This document shows positions 1 through 10,797 of a stretch of 64,000 bases of DNA, piece after piece; position 1 is the first letter of the stretch, and the number at the start of each line of letters is the position of its first letter. Below the pieces are notes generated by a model. It had not been told where the DNA came from and did no database searches. It was given only the letters and a program-made list of their open reading frames with translations. The position numbers were made by a program, and so were the translations under genes. Origin of the DNA: Quercus robur (taxonomy: Eukaryota > Streptophyta > Magnoliopsida > Fagales > Fagaceae); NCBI RefSeq assembly GCF_932294415.1, contig NC_065538.1, positions 24,515,957 to 24,579,956 on the forward strand, written 5' to 3'.

Positions 1-2
1 GC

Positions 3-1026
3 CTCTTAATTGGCTCCCCAAACCTCTTGAGATTACACGTATTGAATCGACCTTGCAATAATATTGTCAATTTTATTTTAAATAACCCAACGTTGGAGTA
101 TCTTGACATCGACAATCAAGTTCAAGATGCTAGATTTGGTAAGGTTCAGATAAATGCGCCGAGTCTTAAGTTTCTGATTCTAAACATTTCAAATTGCCAT
201 GATTTTTCGGTGCGGAAAGCAACCAACGTAGTTGAAGCGAATGTTAATTTATTTGAACTCAATCAACTAAATGACGACTACTGCATTGTCAAGCTTCTCA
301 AAGCGCTTCTGAACGTTCGAAATTTGACATTGCGTTATAACAAGGTGCTTTCCTTTTTGAAATTGCTTTCCTCAATTTCATGCTTTATTAGATTGTTTTC
401 GCCTCAACTCTTTTAGCTTATTGTTTTTTTTTTTTTTTTTGTAATAATGTGATTGCAGTCTTTGAGTTTTGCTTCTGCAAATGATCTTCCCATTTATAAT
501 AATTTGAGCCGGCTGCAACTTGAAGTAAAATGCTGCAATTCTCATCTACTGCCAATTTTTCTTGAAAATTCTCCCAATCTTGAGAACCTTATTCTTAAGG
601 TCAGTTTGGTTTTGAAAATTATTTCAGCTAACCTTCTCTTAGGCTTGGCTTTTTAAACACAGCTGGGTCTGTTTTCATCAGGTGGATACAGAAGGACCAC
701 ATGAGTCCTGCTGGACAGAGTCAGTGCATGTTCCAAAATGTCTCAAATCACACCTTCGGACAATTTCTTTACTACAATTTAAAGGGTTGGAACATGAACT
801 GAAACTCATAACATATATGCTAAAGAATGCGAAAGTATTGCAAAGAATGGATATTCTTTCTGGCTCATCGAGTTATGAGAAAAATTTTCGTATTCTCAAC
901 AAATTGGTAACTAAGTTACCAAGGGCTTCTTCAACTTGTGAACTGAAATTCTCTACGGTATTATATCTCTCCCATGAATTTTATATTGAACTTTACTTCA
1001 TCATGATTACCTATGTTAAGTTTTAA
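3..1026 (+). CDS. FBD/LRR F-box-family protein, 3' part (gene runs off left edge)
   Basis: Three exons read open in one phase: 3-344, 459-599 and 682-957 (or on to a TAA at 1024-1026). The first encodes leucine-rich repeat sequence (LEYLDIDNQVQD, VRNLTLRYNK). The second is another LRR segment (HLLPIFLENSPNLENLILK). The third is an FBD domain with the usual VPKCL motif, a KNAKVLQRMDI helix and the closing LPRASSTCELKF. Introns are short (114 and 82 nt) and have GT/AG ends. FBD proteins normally start with an F-box that binds SKP1 in SCF ubiquitin ligases. That part lies outside the window. The family commonly ends near the STCELKF motif. Whether the GT at 958 is a real donor or the frame simply runs to 1026 is unclear. 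I see no disabling change in the visible part. The same exon plan recurs in three related copies downstream. Confidence 0.75.
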
Positions 1027-2087
1027 GATGGTTTTTGATTGTATGTATACATGAAAGCATGATTACCTATGTTGATAATTACAGACCTAGTGTTATTTAA
1101 CTGGTTACCAGACTCACCGCAAGCTGTTTATTTATGGTTTGGTTGATTTGATTGGATTGCTACACCAATAAATTTATGGAGAAAAAGTGGTACTGTAATA
1201 GAAAATCTGATAAGACAAAGAACACGTAAAAGTACTTTAATCTCTTAGAATGTTCTTCTAATGCAAGTAAGAAACTATCTCTTTTTTAATGTAGATATAA
1301 TGTAGAACAGACTGTAAAGACCTTTTTGGAGCAGCTAGAGCGCCAGAAATCATAGTGCAAGATCAAGGCCATCGGAACAACGATGTCGGAATTACATAAA
1401 ATTTGGCGGGTTGAAGAGCAATGGCATTCTGATCTAGACTCACATGCCTTGAGTGTCGCCTAAATTTAGGCAAATTCCTTCATTAAAGTCTCAAAAACAA
1501 TATTTTTGCTATTTATAGTAATTTTTTTTTTTCTTAATAACTTATAATTTAAAAATCAGAACAAGGTCTTGTATTTTCAATTTTCGCAATTATTTCAATT
1601 TTTCTATTTTTGGCAAAATTTACTATTTTTCCATCTAATTATGTGATTAGCATGATATAGGGTTTCTAGACATTTTCCTAGCTGTCCTATGTTTTCTTTT
1701 TACTATTTAAACATATTGAAGCTTCCAGGGTAGTTCTGTTTTTTTAGATTTATAAAATTACAGACTTTGTGGATTCCAGAACCCTATCACCCTGCAATCT
1801 TGTAGATTCAAGGGAGCCGTGGATTCGAGGTTTTCATTTAGAAGCAAATGTGTTTAGTTTCTTTTTCCATTCAGAAAGTAACGTGTTTGATTTCTTGTAA
1901 CTTCCGCTACATCAAGATAAAAACAGGTTATGGAATTTATAGCGTCTATAATTTTTAATTTCTACCATCTGTTAAGAGGGAAATTAATGCCTTCAAATAA
2001 AATATGGGAAAGCCAAGCTGAAACTTAATTATGGGCTCTTGAGATGGTGCCCAAAAGCTTTCGATGTAGTGATAAGCCTATCCAAGT
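1027..2087. other. Intergenic region after the first FBD gene
   Basis: AT-rich sequence with no supported gene. The stretch 1027-1110 still resembles the sequence downstream of exon 3 in the paralogous copy B. The stretch 1290-1450 has mixed composition and might be a 3' exon or UTR, but I cannot assign it. Confidence 0.4.
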
Positions 2088-3109
2088 GTTGATACCCACT
2101 TTTGATAAAAGGGTCTAATGGCAGAAGAAGCCCAATAATATGAAGAAGGTAGGGAGAGAAAATAGTAAAGTAAGAATAGCATGACAGAATGGCAGGAATA
2201 ATGGTCAACAGGTCCATAAGGATAATAAGTGGCAAGGAAGAAGCAAATGGGCCAAGGAAGCCCAAGGAATGAAGTAGAAAACTCATGGGAATAATAATAA
2301 AAGGTAGAGAAGAAGTAAATGGACCGGAGAAGCCTAAGAAATGAATAAGATTGGCATGAATACCAACAAGCCCGAAAAGTAATAAGAGGAAAGAATGTGG
2401 TAATTGGGTCGAAGAAGCCCAAAGAATTTAGCAAAAGCCCATTGGAGTAAAAGAGGTAAGGGAAAAGAAAATGGGCTGAGGAAGCCTAACGAATGAAATG
2501 GGCTGAGGAAGCCCAAGGAATGGAATGGGCTAGCCCAACAAGAATGTTGGCTAGTAAAGCCCCAAAAAAGAAAGAATGTAGAAAATTGACTGGCAAGAGC
2601 CTCAGCCCGTAAGCCCAGAGGTAACAACGAAATAAAAGAGGAGTAATATCGTAGCAAGAATAGTGTAGTGGCGTGGCAAGATCATCAGCCAACCCACAGA
2701 CACAGGAAAGAAGGGGACATAGGCTAGGTAGGAGGGAGAGGGCCTACACCCAAGCAATGCCCAGTCCAAAGAGGAGACCCATGTATCTTTCATGCCACAA
2801 GAGTTAAATAGATACCAGAACGTACGGCAAAATCAAACAAACGCGAAGGCAATGGCAAATGCGTGAAGGCTAGAAAAGTAATGGATTCAGATGAAAGTGG
2901 AGCATGCACACAGGGCCCAAACACCACCTACATGTACCTAGCCAATACAAGGGAGGTGGGCCACGAGCCAGGAGCATGTGAGGGTGTGGTCTGGTGGTGG
3001 GGAGAAGGATCTTGTCACATTTAAAAGTCAACAATGTTGAACCTCAATTGATTTTTTTTTTATAGTGTGTTGTCAACAACTTGTACTTTAATTGATATAT
3101 ATATTTATA

Positions 3110-3140
<31 letters not shown>

Positions 3141-5398
3141 AATGGAAATGTTCTTGCTTAAATCCTTCATTGGCAGTAATTAAATTATAAAATTAAATAA
3201 ACATAAATCTTTCTCAACTCTACATTATAATAATAAAAAATTTAAAAAAAAAAAGGTTACAGGAATAATTACATTTAAAATTCAAAGCATAACAATACAA
3301 CAATTCAAATATTAGGAAACCAAAAAAAAAAAAAAAACATACATAACGATATAACAATTAAAAGATATAAACAATTTAAATCTTAAAATATAAACTCAAT
3401 AATACAATGTCAAAAAATATCATGAATTTTGTGGAGGCCTTTTTGTGTGGTTGGGCCTTGATCCTTCTGCTATACTAAGGCCTATGAATCTGGGGTAAGG
3501 GAGTTGGAATTGGCCTTGTTAGGATTGCACCGCAAGCTAGCTTGTGCACGAGTCGAGTTTGCCCAAGAAGAGCACCGTAGGCAGAATATAAGGTGTAGTC
3601 GTGGTAGGACAACTGTTACAGCAGAAATACACTACGGCAAAATAACCATTATAATAAAACGCACTAAATAGGGTTACAGTAAGTAACTAATACCACAAAT
3701 AAAATAAGTAGGGTTACAACAGAACAACTGATATAGCAAATAGGAAAAAAAAATACTATAGCAAGACATATAACACTAAAGCAAAACAAGTAACATCATG
3801 ATTGCCTACGTGAACTGAAAGGGACTGTCATAGAGCGGTAATGACAACATCCAACAATGCAATAGGGATGGCCTTGTTTTCCCCAATCTTGGGCTAGGTC
3901 GTTCAGCAAGAACAGGTCCAAAAAGGGAGCCATTCCCCAACATGGGTAACCTCAATGCAAGTTCCTACTATAGAAATTACTTATGCTAGGAAGAGGGCGT
4001 AAATGGTTTTGTGTTCTGACTTTTAGGTCAAATAGAGTGGGAATGTGGAAGGGAGAGAACAGTTGGTCTACCAATGCATGCCTCTATTTCTGCCATATTT
4101 CTTTCTATCTTACACTTTTACTCTCACTTACCACTTAGTTTTCCTATTCTCTTTTGTTAGGTTTCTTTTCTTCTCTTCTCTTCATGTTTTTTCCTCCTCT
4201 CTCTGTATTTGCCTTCTATTTCTATTTATGGCTACCTCTCTTCCTTTTAAACTACTTGAATTCATGGGATTTCTCCCTTTTGTCCCTAAGGTTATACCAA
4301 CCATTTTTGATTTCTTGTGGTCATCTCTCTAGGATTGCCCACTAATCTATTGGTTGCCCGACCACTACCTCTGTTGAGAGTGTGCTTGCTACACCACTTT
4401 CTATTTCCAGGAAAAAAAAAATCACTGTTTTGTTTTCCTCCACTTCACTACTTGCCTCCCCCCAAACGGATAAGGATTGAGAGCTCTCTACACCTACTCC
4501 TATGGCATGCTTCAAGTGGTCCCCACTTATATTTACCTCTTTTGGGAGAAATGCCATCCTAGCAAAGCATTCCCTCCAAAGAAGCCTCAGCAAGAACCCT
4601 AGAATAGACTTTTTTCTCCCATCCCCAAACCACACCTCCTGAATATCTTGACAAAGGGTCTACCTCCCATGTATTGGCTGAATACAAGTAGGTGGTGTAC
4701 CACTACCATCTGCATTTCTCTCCTTTTGCTCCCATGCCATTCATGTCGTTCCTGCATTGTCCTCCTTTGCTATGTGTATTGGGTCGTGTTTGTCTTCTAT
4801 AGCGTGAGGTGGGTGTGGGCTTACATTACCTTCTTTTGTTCCTCCTTAGACTGGGTATTGTCTAAGTAAAGGTATCTTCCCGTATAGCCAATTAGGCTTC
4901 CACTTCTGCCATTCTTCCTACCCTGGCCATGGGCCTTGTGGCTATTTGTCCTGCCCTACTGGCCTATTGGGCTTGTTACCTCTTTCCTTAGGCTTCCTCA
5001 GTCCATTTACTTTATTTTTACCTCTTATTCCTTCCACGAGCCTGCTAGCTGTCATTCCTACCATGTTGGCTCATTGAGCTTACTACCTCTTTCCTTGGGC
5101 TTCCTCGGCCTATTTACTTTATCTTTACCTTTTATTCCTCCCACGAGCCTGATGGCTTTCATTCCCGCCATGTTGACCTATTGGGCTTGCTACCTCTTTC
5201 CTTAGGCTTCCTCAGCCTAGTTACTTTATCTTTACCTCTTATTCCTCCCACGGGCCTACTAGCTATCATTCCTGCCATATTGGCTCATTGGGTTTAATAA
5301 CTTGCTTTTACCATTCACATATCATTTTCCTTCCACTTCCCTTATTGTTGGGTTTCTTCTGCTATTGGGTTTTTTTTGTCAAAAGTGGATATCAACAA
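2088..5398. mobile_element. Pair of inverted LTR-like arms with spacer
   Basis: The left end reads TGTTGATACCCACTTTTGA at 2088. The reverse complement of the right end, from 5398, reads TGTTGATATCCACTTTTGA. Homology continues inward on both sides. Each arm has many copies of a unit built on GAGGAAGCCCAAGGAA (left about 2110-2560, right about 4870-5300 in reverse complement), and a later shared block containing CACCACCTAC and AGCCAATAC (left near 2925-2950, right near 4670-4700). Arms are about 0.95-1.4 kb. The TG start and length fit LTRs, but LTRs of one element lie in the same direction, so this is either two facing elements, an inversion, or a long-TIR element. I found no target-site duplication and no gag/pol coding. 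The long frames in the arms are compositional. Confidence 0.55.
3095..3140. repeat. (TA)n and poly-T run
   Basis: Simple AT dinucleotide run followed by a T tract in the spacer between the inverted arms. Confidence 0.8.
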
Positions 5399-5734
5399 AT
5401 TTAAAGTTAGACTTAAAGCACATATACATATGCCTTACGAGAAGGAAAAAAAAAAACTATAAAAATAGTTTTTTAATTATTTAAATATAAACGGAGTGGG
5501 TATGAGGGAAAATATTTGCATATTTACAATACAAAGATGCGCATAAAAATACATTTAAAGTTTGAATACTAAAAACACATATGCATACCTTATTAAGAGC
5601 AAAATCCTATAATTTTTTTTTTTTTAATTATCTAAATATAAACAAGGTAAGTATGAGAGAAAATATTCACATATTTACAATGTGAAAATGCTTGTAAAAA
5701 TACAAATTTACCTTTACACACGTATATGTATGTA

Positions 5735-5768
<34 letters not shown>

Positions 5769-6197
5769 CTCGGCCATTTTTTATATTATTCCTCAAAATA
5801 TCATTTCCCGTTAGCTTTGCCCAAATCTCTCTTACTCCCGCACTCTACTTCGAAACCCTAAATTCCACATTGTCTGGTTCCGACTATGACTAGGCCCATT
5901 GTCTCCGTTTTCTCAGCGATTCAGGTCACACTTTGATTTTCTCTTTGTTTTTGTTTATGTGATTTTCTTCAATTACACTAGTGTCTTAATTGATTCATTT
6001 CTGCTCGCTTTACTGTATCAAATTCAAAATGCTAAAAAATTTTGACTAATTTGTTGTTGAGAGTTTTCGAGTTATAGATTGTTGAATTACAAACTCATAG
6101 CTAAAACTGTTTTTGTTCTGTTACAAATTTTTCACAACTGATACTCATATAATATCCTTAGTGAATCAAGCAAATTCAGTAGTGGACTTTTGATCTG
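5399..6197 (+). promoter_or_regulatory. Upstream region and probable 5' leader of FBD copy A
   Basis: No other gene is visible. A (TA)n/poly-T tract at 5727-5768 is followed by a C-rich stretch with AAACCCTAAATT near 5855, which looks like a plant 5' leader. A possible 5'UTR intron has a donor at 5926 (TTCAG then GTCACAC) and an acceptor at about 6180 (AATTCAG), leaving 18 nt of leader before the ATG at 6198. This is inference from splice-like sequence only. Confidence 0.4.
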
Positions 6198-7941
6198 ATG
6201 GCCACCGAATCAAACTCGAAAAGATATGCAGGAGAGGTTGATCGGATTAGCAATCTACCAGAATGTCTTCTGTACGACATTCTTTCACTCCTCCCAACCA
6301 AACAAGCTGTTGCCACATCAGCATTGTCGAAAAGGTGGAAGCTGCTGTGGACTAAGCTCACCGTTCTTGATTTCCAGCACTCCGTAACTCGGAACCAATA
6401 CATTGGTAATAACAATGGCCGCATGACCTTTACCCATTTCGTATGCAATGTTTTGCTTCTCCGCAAGCCGCTTCCCGTGAAGAAATTCCGGCTGGCGCTC
6501 GATTCTTTTGACGATTCAATCCATTTCCACGTCTCTTCGTGGATTTGCTGTGCGGTGGATCACGGCGTTGAAGAACTGGAACTCTTGCTTCTTTTTAGAA
6601 AACCATTTGAGTTGCCTTGTCGCTTTTTTGGTTGCAAATCACTGAAGATTGTGACACTATATGGCGATATTGTTCTCAATTGTCCTTCATTTGTACACCT
6701 TCCGAATCTCAAGGATCTTCGTCTTGGCAGTCAATTATGCTCAAATGAGGACTCGTTTCGTAGCGGCTTGATTGGTATCCCAAACCTCATAACATTTTTC
6801 ACCGGGAGAGTACGACGAGATGATGTAACGACTATTAATATCTGTCACCCTAGATTACTCTTTTTTTGCATCCAGAATAAAGTACCATTTCCTTTTAAAA
6901 TTGAGATTGACGCGTCTTAAGTGTCTTTCTTTCTTTGATGGATCTGGCCAAGATAGTTTAACGACCAACATTGTTAAGGCGACTTTTGATTTATCTGAAC
7001 ACAAGCAACAGGCTGATGAACATGACAGTTGTGGTCACCTTCTTACAGAGCTCCCTAGCGTTCAAAGTTTGTTAGTACGTCATACCAAGGTACTTTCCTT
7101 CGTTTTGACTCTTAGTAAATTAGTAATTCTTAGTAGGTTCTGCACTTTCATGCTTTATTTGATAGTTACACAAAAATTATGCATTAATAACATGTAAAAT
7201 ATTCAGCTAGCTAATTTTTCTAGTTTCGTATGACTTTTTGGGTAGACAGATTTTTTCCCCCTAGACAAAATAAGGCAATGAAAATATGGTATACCAAATG
7301 CACCACAACTCATTTATCATATTTTGATGGTAGCAGTTTGGGCAATCAGATTTCTAAGTCTTTCTTGCTCTATAATTGCTAAATCTTTCTTTTGCTATTT
7401 GCAATAATGTCATTTTGGTTTTTATCTTCCTGTAGGTGCGGTCTTTTAGATTTGGTTTTTCTCTTCCCATGCTTAATATTTTGAGGTCACTGCAATTTGA
7501 TGCAAAATGCTGCAAATGGCATATACTACCAAGGTTGCTTGAAAGTGCTCCTAATCTTGAGAAACTTATTCTTCATAAGGTCAGTCTGGTTTAAAAGATT
7601 ATTTTAGTTAATCTTCTCATATAGACTTGATTTTTTTATTAACTGGTGAGTCTGTTTTCATCAGGTGGATACTGATGGACCACATGAGTTGTGCTGTTGG
7701 ACAGACCCACCGCATGTTCCCAAATGTCTAGAATCATGCCTTCGGATAATTTCTTTAGTAAAATTTAAATGCTGGGAACATGACTTGGAATTCGTACAAT
7801 TTTTTCTGAAGAATGCAAAAGTCTTGGAAAAAATGGGAATTCTTACTGGTTTATTGGATTTGGCAGAAAATACTCGAATTCTCAAGAATTTTTCAGAGTT
7901 ACCAAGGGGTTCTTCTAAGTGTGAACTTTTTCTTCTCAACG
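6198..7941 (+). CDS. F-box/LRR/FBD protein, copy A, one frameshift in exon 1
   Basis: Exons are 6198-7089, 7436-7579 and 7665-7941, all with GT/AG borders. The ATG at 6198 opens MATESNSKRYAGEVDRIS. An F-box follows at residues about 15-55 (NLPECLLYDILSLLPTKQAV, ALSKRWKLLW), then LRR sequence, then in exon 3 an FBD domain (VPKCLESCLRIISL, KNAKVLEKMGI). F-box/FBD proteins are presumed substrate receptors of SCF E3 ligases; no substrate can be inferred. The frame from 6198 stops at TAA 6918-6920, while the family sequence continues in another frame from about 6904 (RLKCLSFFDGSGQD). Exon 1 is 892 nt, one base off a multiple of three, so a single-base shift lies around 6900-6917. The gene is therefore probably disabled unless this is an assembly error. 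The FBD exon ends at 7941, where a large palindromic insertion begins within about 20 bases. Confidence 0.7.
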
Positions 7942-7955
7942 GTATCTTCTCTCTC
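7010..7955 (+). repeat. Direct duplication, left copy (FBD exon 1 tail to exon 3)
   Basis: This segment is repeated in the same direction at 10798-11743, with about 96% identity by eye in the parts I compared. The two copies exactly bracket the palindromic insertion. Native upstream gene sequence continues only to the left of this copy. Confidence 0.85.
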
Positions 7956-8139
7956 AATTGGGCCTTGTTTAGAACTTTATATGATCAAACAGATCACTGA
8001 AATCAGTCATCAAATTAATCCGGTCCTAGCTCTTTTTAAACATACTAACATAGCATTTTAAAACCCATTGGCCATTAGATTAATTAACCATAATTAAACT
8101 AAAAAAATATCTAATTAAACTAAAACTAATTAGACTATA

Positions 8140-8490
8140 AAAATAAAAGTTGGAAAACCCTACCCTACATGCCCCATACTTTTCACTCTCACACTTTCCC
8201 CTCTCACATTCAGACAACCATAGCCTCCACTCCACACTCCCTCTCACACCAATCTGCCTCCGCCACCGCCACTCGCCACCCTCTCTTCTCGTTGTGACTA
8301 TGGCTGTGCGACGAAAATGGCATCAGCAGCAAGGTCTCCACCATCGCCACCACTCTAAGACAACGTAAACGCCGAGCGCCACCTCCGGGAAGCCGAGGAC
8401 CATCTCCACGAAGCCATAGAGGAGCTCCAAATCTGCTTGATCATCGGCTTCTCATCTCAAGAGTTAAGACTTAGGGTGAGTCTCTTTTGA
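8140..8490 (+). pseudogene. Captured gene 5' end, left-arm copy (disrupted)
   Basis: This is the left-arm counterpart of the exon at 10332-10490. The reading frame starts MASAARSPPSPPL at about 8318 but meets TAA at once. The later part, REAEDHLHEAIEELQICLII, is still readable up to a splice-donor-like GTGAGTC near 8476. The preceding 150 bases are CT-rich with many CCACC/CTCAC motifs, like a plant 5' leader. Parent gene not recognised. Confidence 0.5.
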
Positions 8491-8934
8491 AAATCTTGAT
8501 ACCCTCTCTCTGTTTTGTGTTGGGTTTTGTTTAATACTAAATCTAAATCAATAAAGTTAGGGCTTTGAAAATAGTGAATCAAAGATCAAGATGTTTATTT
8601 TTTCAAGTTTATATGCAAATAAAGTTAGGGATTTGAAAAAATGATAACCCATGTGCTTGGCTGAATCTCTGTTTTGTAGTAACAACATACTAAATATTGC
8701 ATTTAAAAAAAAATATTTGGAAAAAAAAAAAAACCAAAGGCCCAACTGGCCCAAACTCAAGGCACAAAAACCGAACACCGACTAAAAAACTGACCGAAAC
8801 CGAAACAAACCGAAACAGATTGAGTTCCAGCTGTTTTGATCGGTTTTGGTTGAGAACTTTGCAAACTGAAAATTTCGGTTTCGATTGGCCAGATTAAAAA
8901 AAAAAAAACCAACCGAACCAAATCGATTACAGCC

Positions 8935-9040
8935 CTAGTTGTAGCTTAAGATTACAACTCCATTTAATATTTTATTGGATGTGAATTTTAACAAATCCAC
9001 CATTAGATTATATTTTCTTCTTATATTCTCCATCAGGACT
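8935..9040. repeat. Loop of the palindrome, a piece of another repeat
   Basis: The loop matches, in reverse complement, the right part of the MITE-like repeat at 14594-15027 (roughly 14905-15005). So the palindrome centre is a fragment of a dispersed repeat that also occurs 6 kb away in opposite orientation. Confidence 0.65.
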
Positions 9041-9367
9041 GCAATCAGTTCGGTTCGGTCGGGTTTTTTTATTTGGCCAACCGAAACCAAAATTTCCGGT
9101 TTGCAAAGTTCTCAACCGAAATCGACCGAAACAGCTGGAACTCAATCAATTTCGGTTTGTTTCGGTTTCGGTCTATTTTTCAGTCATTGTTCAGTTTTTG
9201 CGCCTTGAGTTTGGGCCTTTGGTTTTTTTTTTTCCAAAATTTTTTTTTTTTTTTTTTAAATGTAGTATTCAGTATGTTGTTACTACAAGACAGAGATTCA
9301 GCCAAGCACATGGGTTATCATTTTTTCAAATCCCCAACTTTATTTGCATATAAACTTGAAAAAATAA

Positions 9368-9563
9368 GGGCCTGTTTGGGTAAGGAATTTTCGTCACTCA
9401 ATTTCCATCACTCATCACTCATCACTCATCACTCATAACTCATCACTCATCACTCATCACTCATCACTCATTTTTTAACATTCGTTTGGCAACATCATTT
9501 TTATTTTCATCACTCAATTTTTTCACACTATTCATGGGTCCCACACCTGTCATCCAGTACAGT

Positions 9564-9596
<33 letters not shown>

Positions 9597-9844
9597 TAAT
9601 ACCCAACTCACCGAAGCTTAACAAAAAAAAAAAAAAAAAAAAAAAAACAAACCGAACAGCCAACCCAGGAAAAGAAAAAGAAAAAGAAAAAAAAAAAAAA
9701 AAAAAAACAACGCCAACCCAGAAAAGAAAAAAAAAAAGGAAAAAAAAAAAAAAAAAACCTGAACGGCCAACCCAGGAAAAGAAAAAGAAAAAGAAAAAAA
9801 AAAAAAAAAGAACAACGCCAACCCAGAAAAGAAAAAAAAAAAGG

Positions 9845-9876
<32 letters not shown>

Positions 9877-9895
9877 ACGGCCAACCCAGGAAAAG

Positions 9896-9927
<32 letters not shown>

Positions 9928-10208
9928 AAAAGGTGGTCAAAAGTTGCGGCTGTGGGTCCCTCATATGTGTTTATTTACGGAAATGCCATTGAGTTATGAG
10001 TTATGGAAACTGAAAACAGCCTTTTGTTGTTTTCAGTTTCCATAACTCATAACTCAAAAATCAGAGAATTGAGTTATGGAAACAGAGTTATGGAAACAGA
10101 GTTATCGTTTGGCCAAACAACCTTTTTACTATGGGTCCTACCATTTTTGAGTTATGAGTTATGGAAACTGAGAATTGAGTTGTGGAAATTGGTTAACCAA
10201 ACAGCCTC
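9368..10208. mobile_element. Tourist-like (PIF/Harbinger) MITE, 841 bp, TSD TAA
   Basis: The ends are GGGCCTGTTTGGGTAAGG and, in reverse complement, GAGGCTGTTTGGTTAACC. TAA flanks it on both sides (9365-9367 and 10209-10211). The opposite palindrome arm (about 8590-8602) keeps the uninterrupted sequence with a single TAA, which proves the borders. Inside are a 7-base array (ATCACTC)n at about 9406-9471, A-rich imperfect repeats of about 110 bases (9600-9930) carrying GCCAACCCAG, and a perfect 27-bp hairpin at 9991-10017/10029-10055. No transposase. A related but shorter element lies at 48248-48750. Confidence 0.88.
9406..9471. repeat. (ATCACTC)n minisatellite
   Basis: About nine copies of a 7-base unit, with one or two TAACTC variants, inside the Tourist MITE. 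Confidence 0.85.
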
Positions 10209-10331
10209 TAAACATCTTGATCTTGATTCACTATTTTCAAAGCCCTAACTTTATTGATTTAGATTCAGTATTAAACAAAACCCAAAACACAAAACAGGGA
10301 GAGGGTATAAAGATTTTCAAAAGAGACTCAC

Positions 10332-10490
10332 CGTGAGTCTTGACTCTTGAGATGAGAAGTCGATGATCAAGCAGATTTGGAGCTCCTCTATGGCTTCGTG
10401 GAGATGGTCCTCTGCTTCTCGGAGGCGGCGCTCAGTGTCGACGTTGTCTTGGAGTGGCAGCGATGGTGGAGACCCTGCTGCTGATGCCAT
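10332..10490 (-). CDS. Captured first exon of an unrecognised gene, right-arm copy
   Basis: On the minus strand an ATG at 10490 opens 53 codons, beginning MASAAGSPPSLPLQDNVDTE, then a charged helical stretch (RRLREAEDHLHEAIEELQ) and ending QESRLT exactly at a consensus donor (ACG then GTGAGTC). The upstream sequence (10491-10620, reverse complement) looks like a leader rich in CTC and CCACC. GC content is much higher than in the flanks. The left-arm copy of the same exon has a stop, so this copy is the better preserved. I do not recognise the parent gene; the helix suggests a coiled-coil start. Downstream exons are absent, so no full protein is made from the window. Confidence 0.5.
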
Positions 10491-10797
10491 TTTTGTTGCA
10501 CAGTCACAGTGAGAAGAGAGGGTGGCGAGTGGAGGCAGATTGGCATGAGAGGGAGTGTGGAGTGGAGGCTGTGGCTGTCTGAATGTGAGAGTGAAAAGTG
10601 TGGGATATGTAGGGTAGGGTTTCCAACTTTTATTTTTATAGTCTGATTAGTTTTAGTTTAATTAGATATTTACTTATTTTAATTAATCTAATGGCCAATG
10701 GGTTTTAAAATGCTATGTTAGTATGTTTAAAAAGAGCCAGGGCCATTAATTTGATGACTAATCTCAGTGATCTATTTGATCATATAAAGTTATAAAA

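Larger units (their letters stand above)
7961..10797. mobile_element. Large palindromic (foldback) element inserted in FBD gene
   Basis: The left arm, about 7961-8934, matches the reverse complement of 9041-9367 joined to 10212-10797. The join spans a later Tourist MITE at 9368-10208. Matching starts at the outer ends (CTTGTTTAGAACTTTATATG against the reverse complement of CATATAAAGTTATAAAACAAG) and runs to the inner ends at 8934/9041, leaving a loop of about 106 nt. Arms diverge by several percent. Both arms contain a GC-richer block that looks like the promoter, leader and first exon of a host gene. No transposase is present. It could be a Mutator-like or Harbinger-like foldback element, or an inverted duplication of a captured gene end. 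The direct duplication around it replaces any normal short target-site duplication. Confidence 0.75.

Noticed and set aside
2029-2793. Several overlapping minus-strand open frames rich in Leu, Phe and Ser
   Set aside because: They come from repeated GGAAGCCCAAGG units, overlap in different frames, and have no domain. Repeat composition, not genes.
4045-5205. Plus-strand open frames rich in Leu and Phe
   Set aside because: Same repeat units in the opposite arm; no start context or known family.
8697-9438. Open frames on both strands in the inner palindrome
   Set aside because: Mirror images of each other in low-complexity CCGAAAC repeats; no protein family.
9406-9471. Short direct repeats that could suggest a CRISPR array
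   Set aside because: Units are contiguous without spacers, and the genome is a plant's.
9618-9929. 103-codon minus-strand frame made almost only of Phe, Ser and Gly
   Set aside because: Translation of A-rich MITE DNA.
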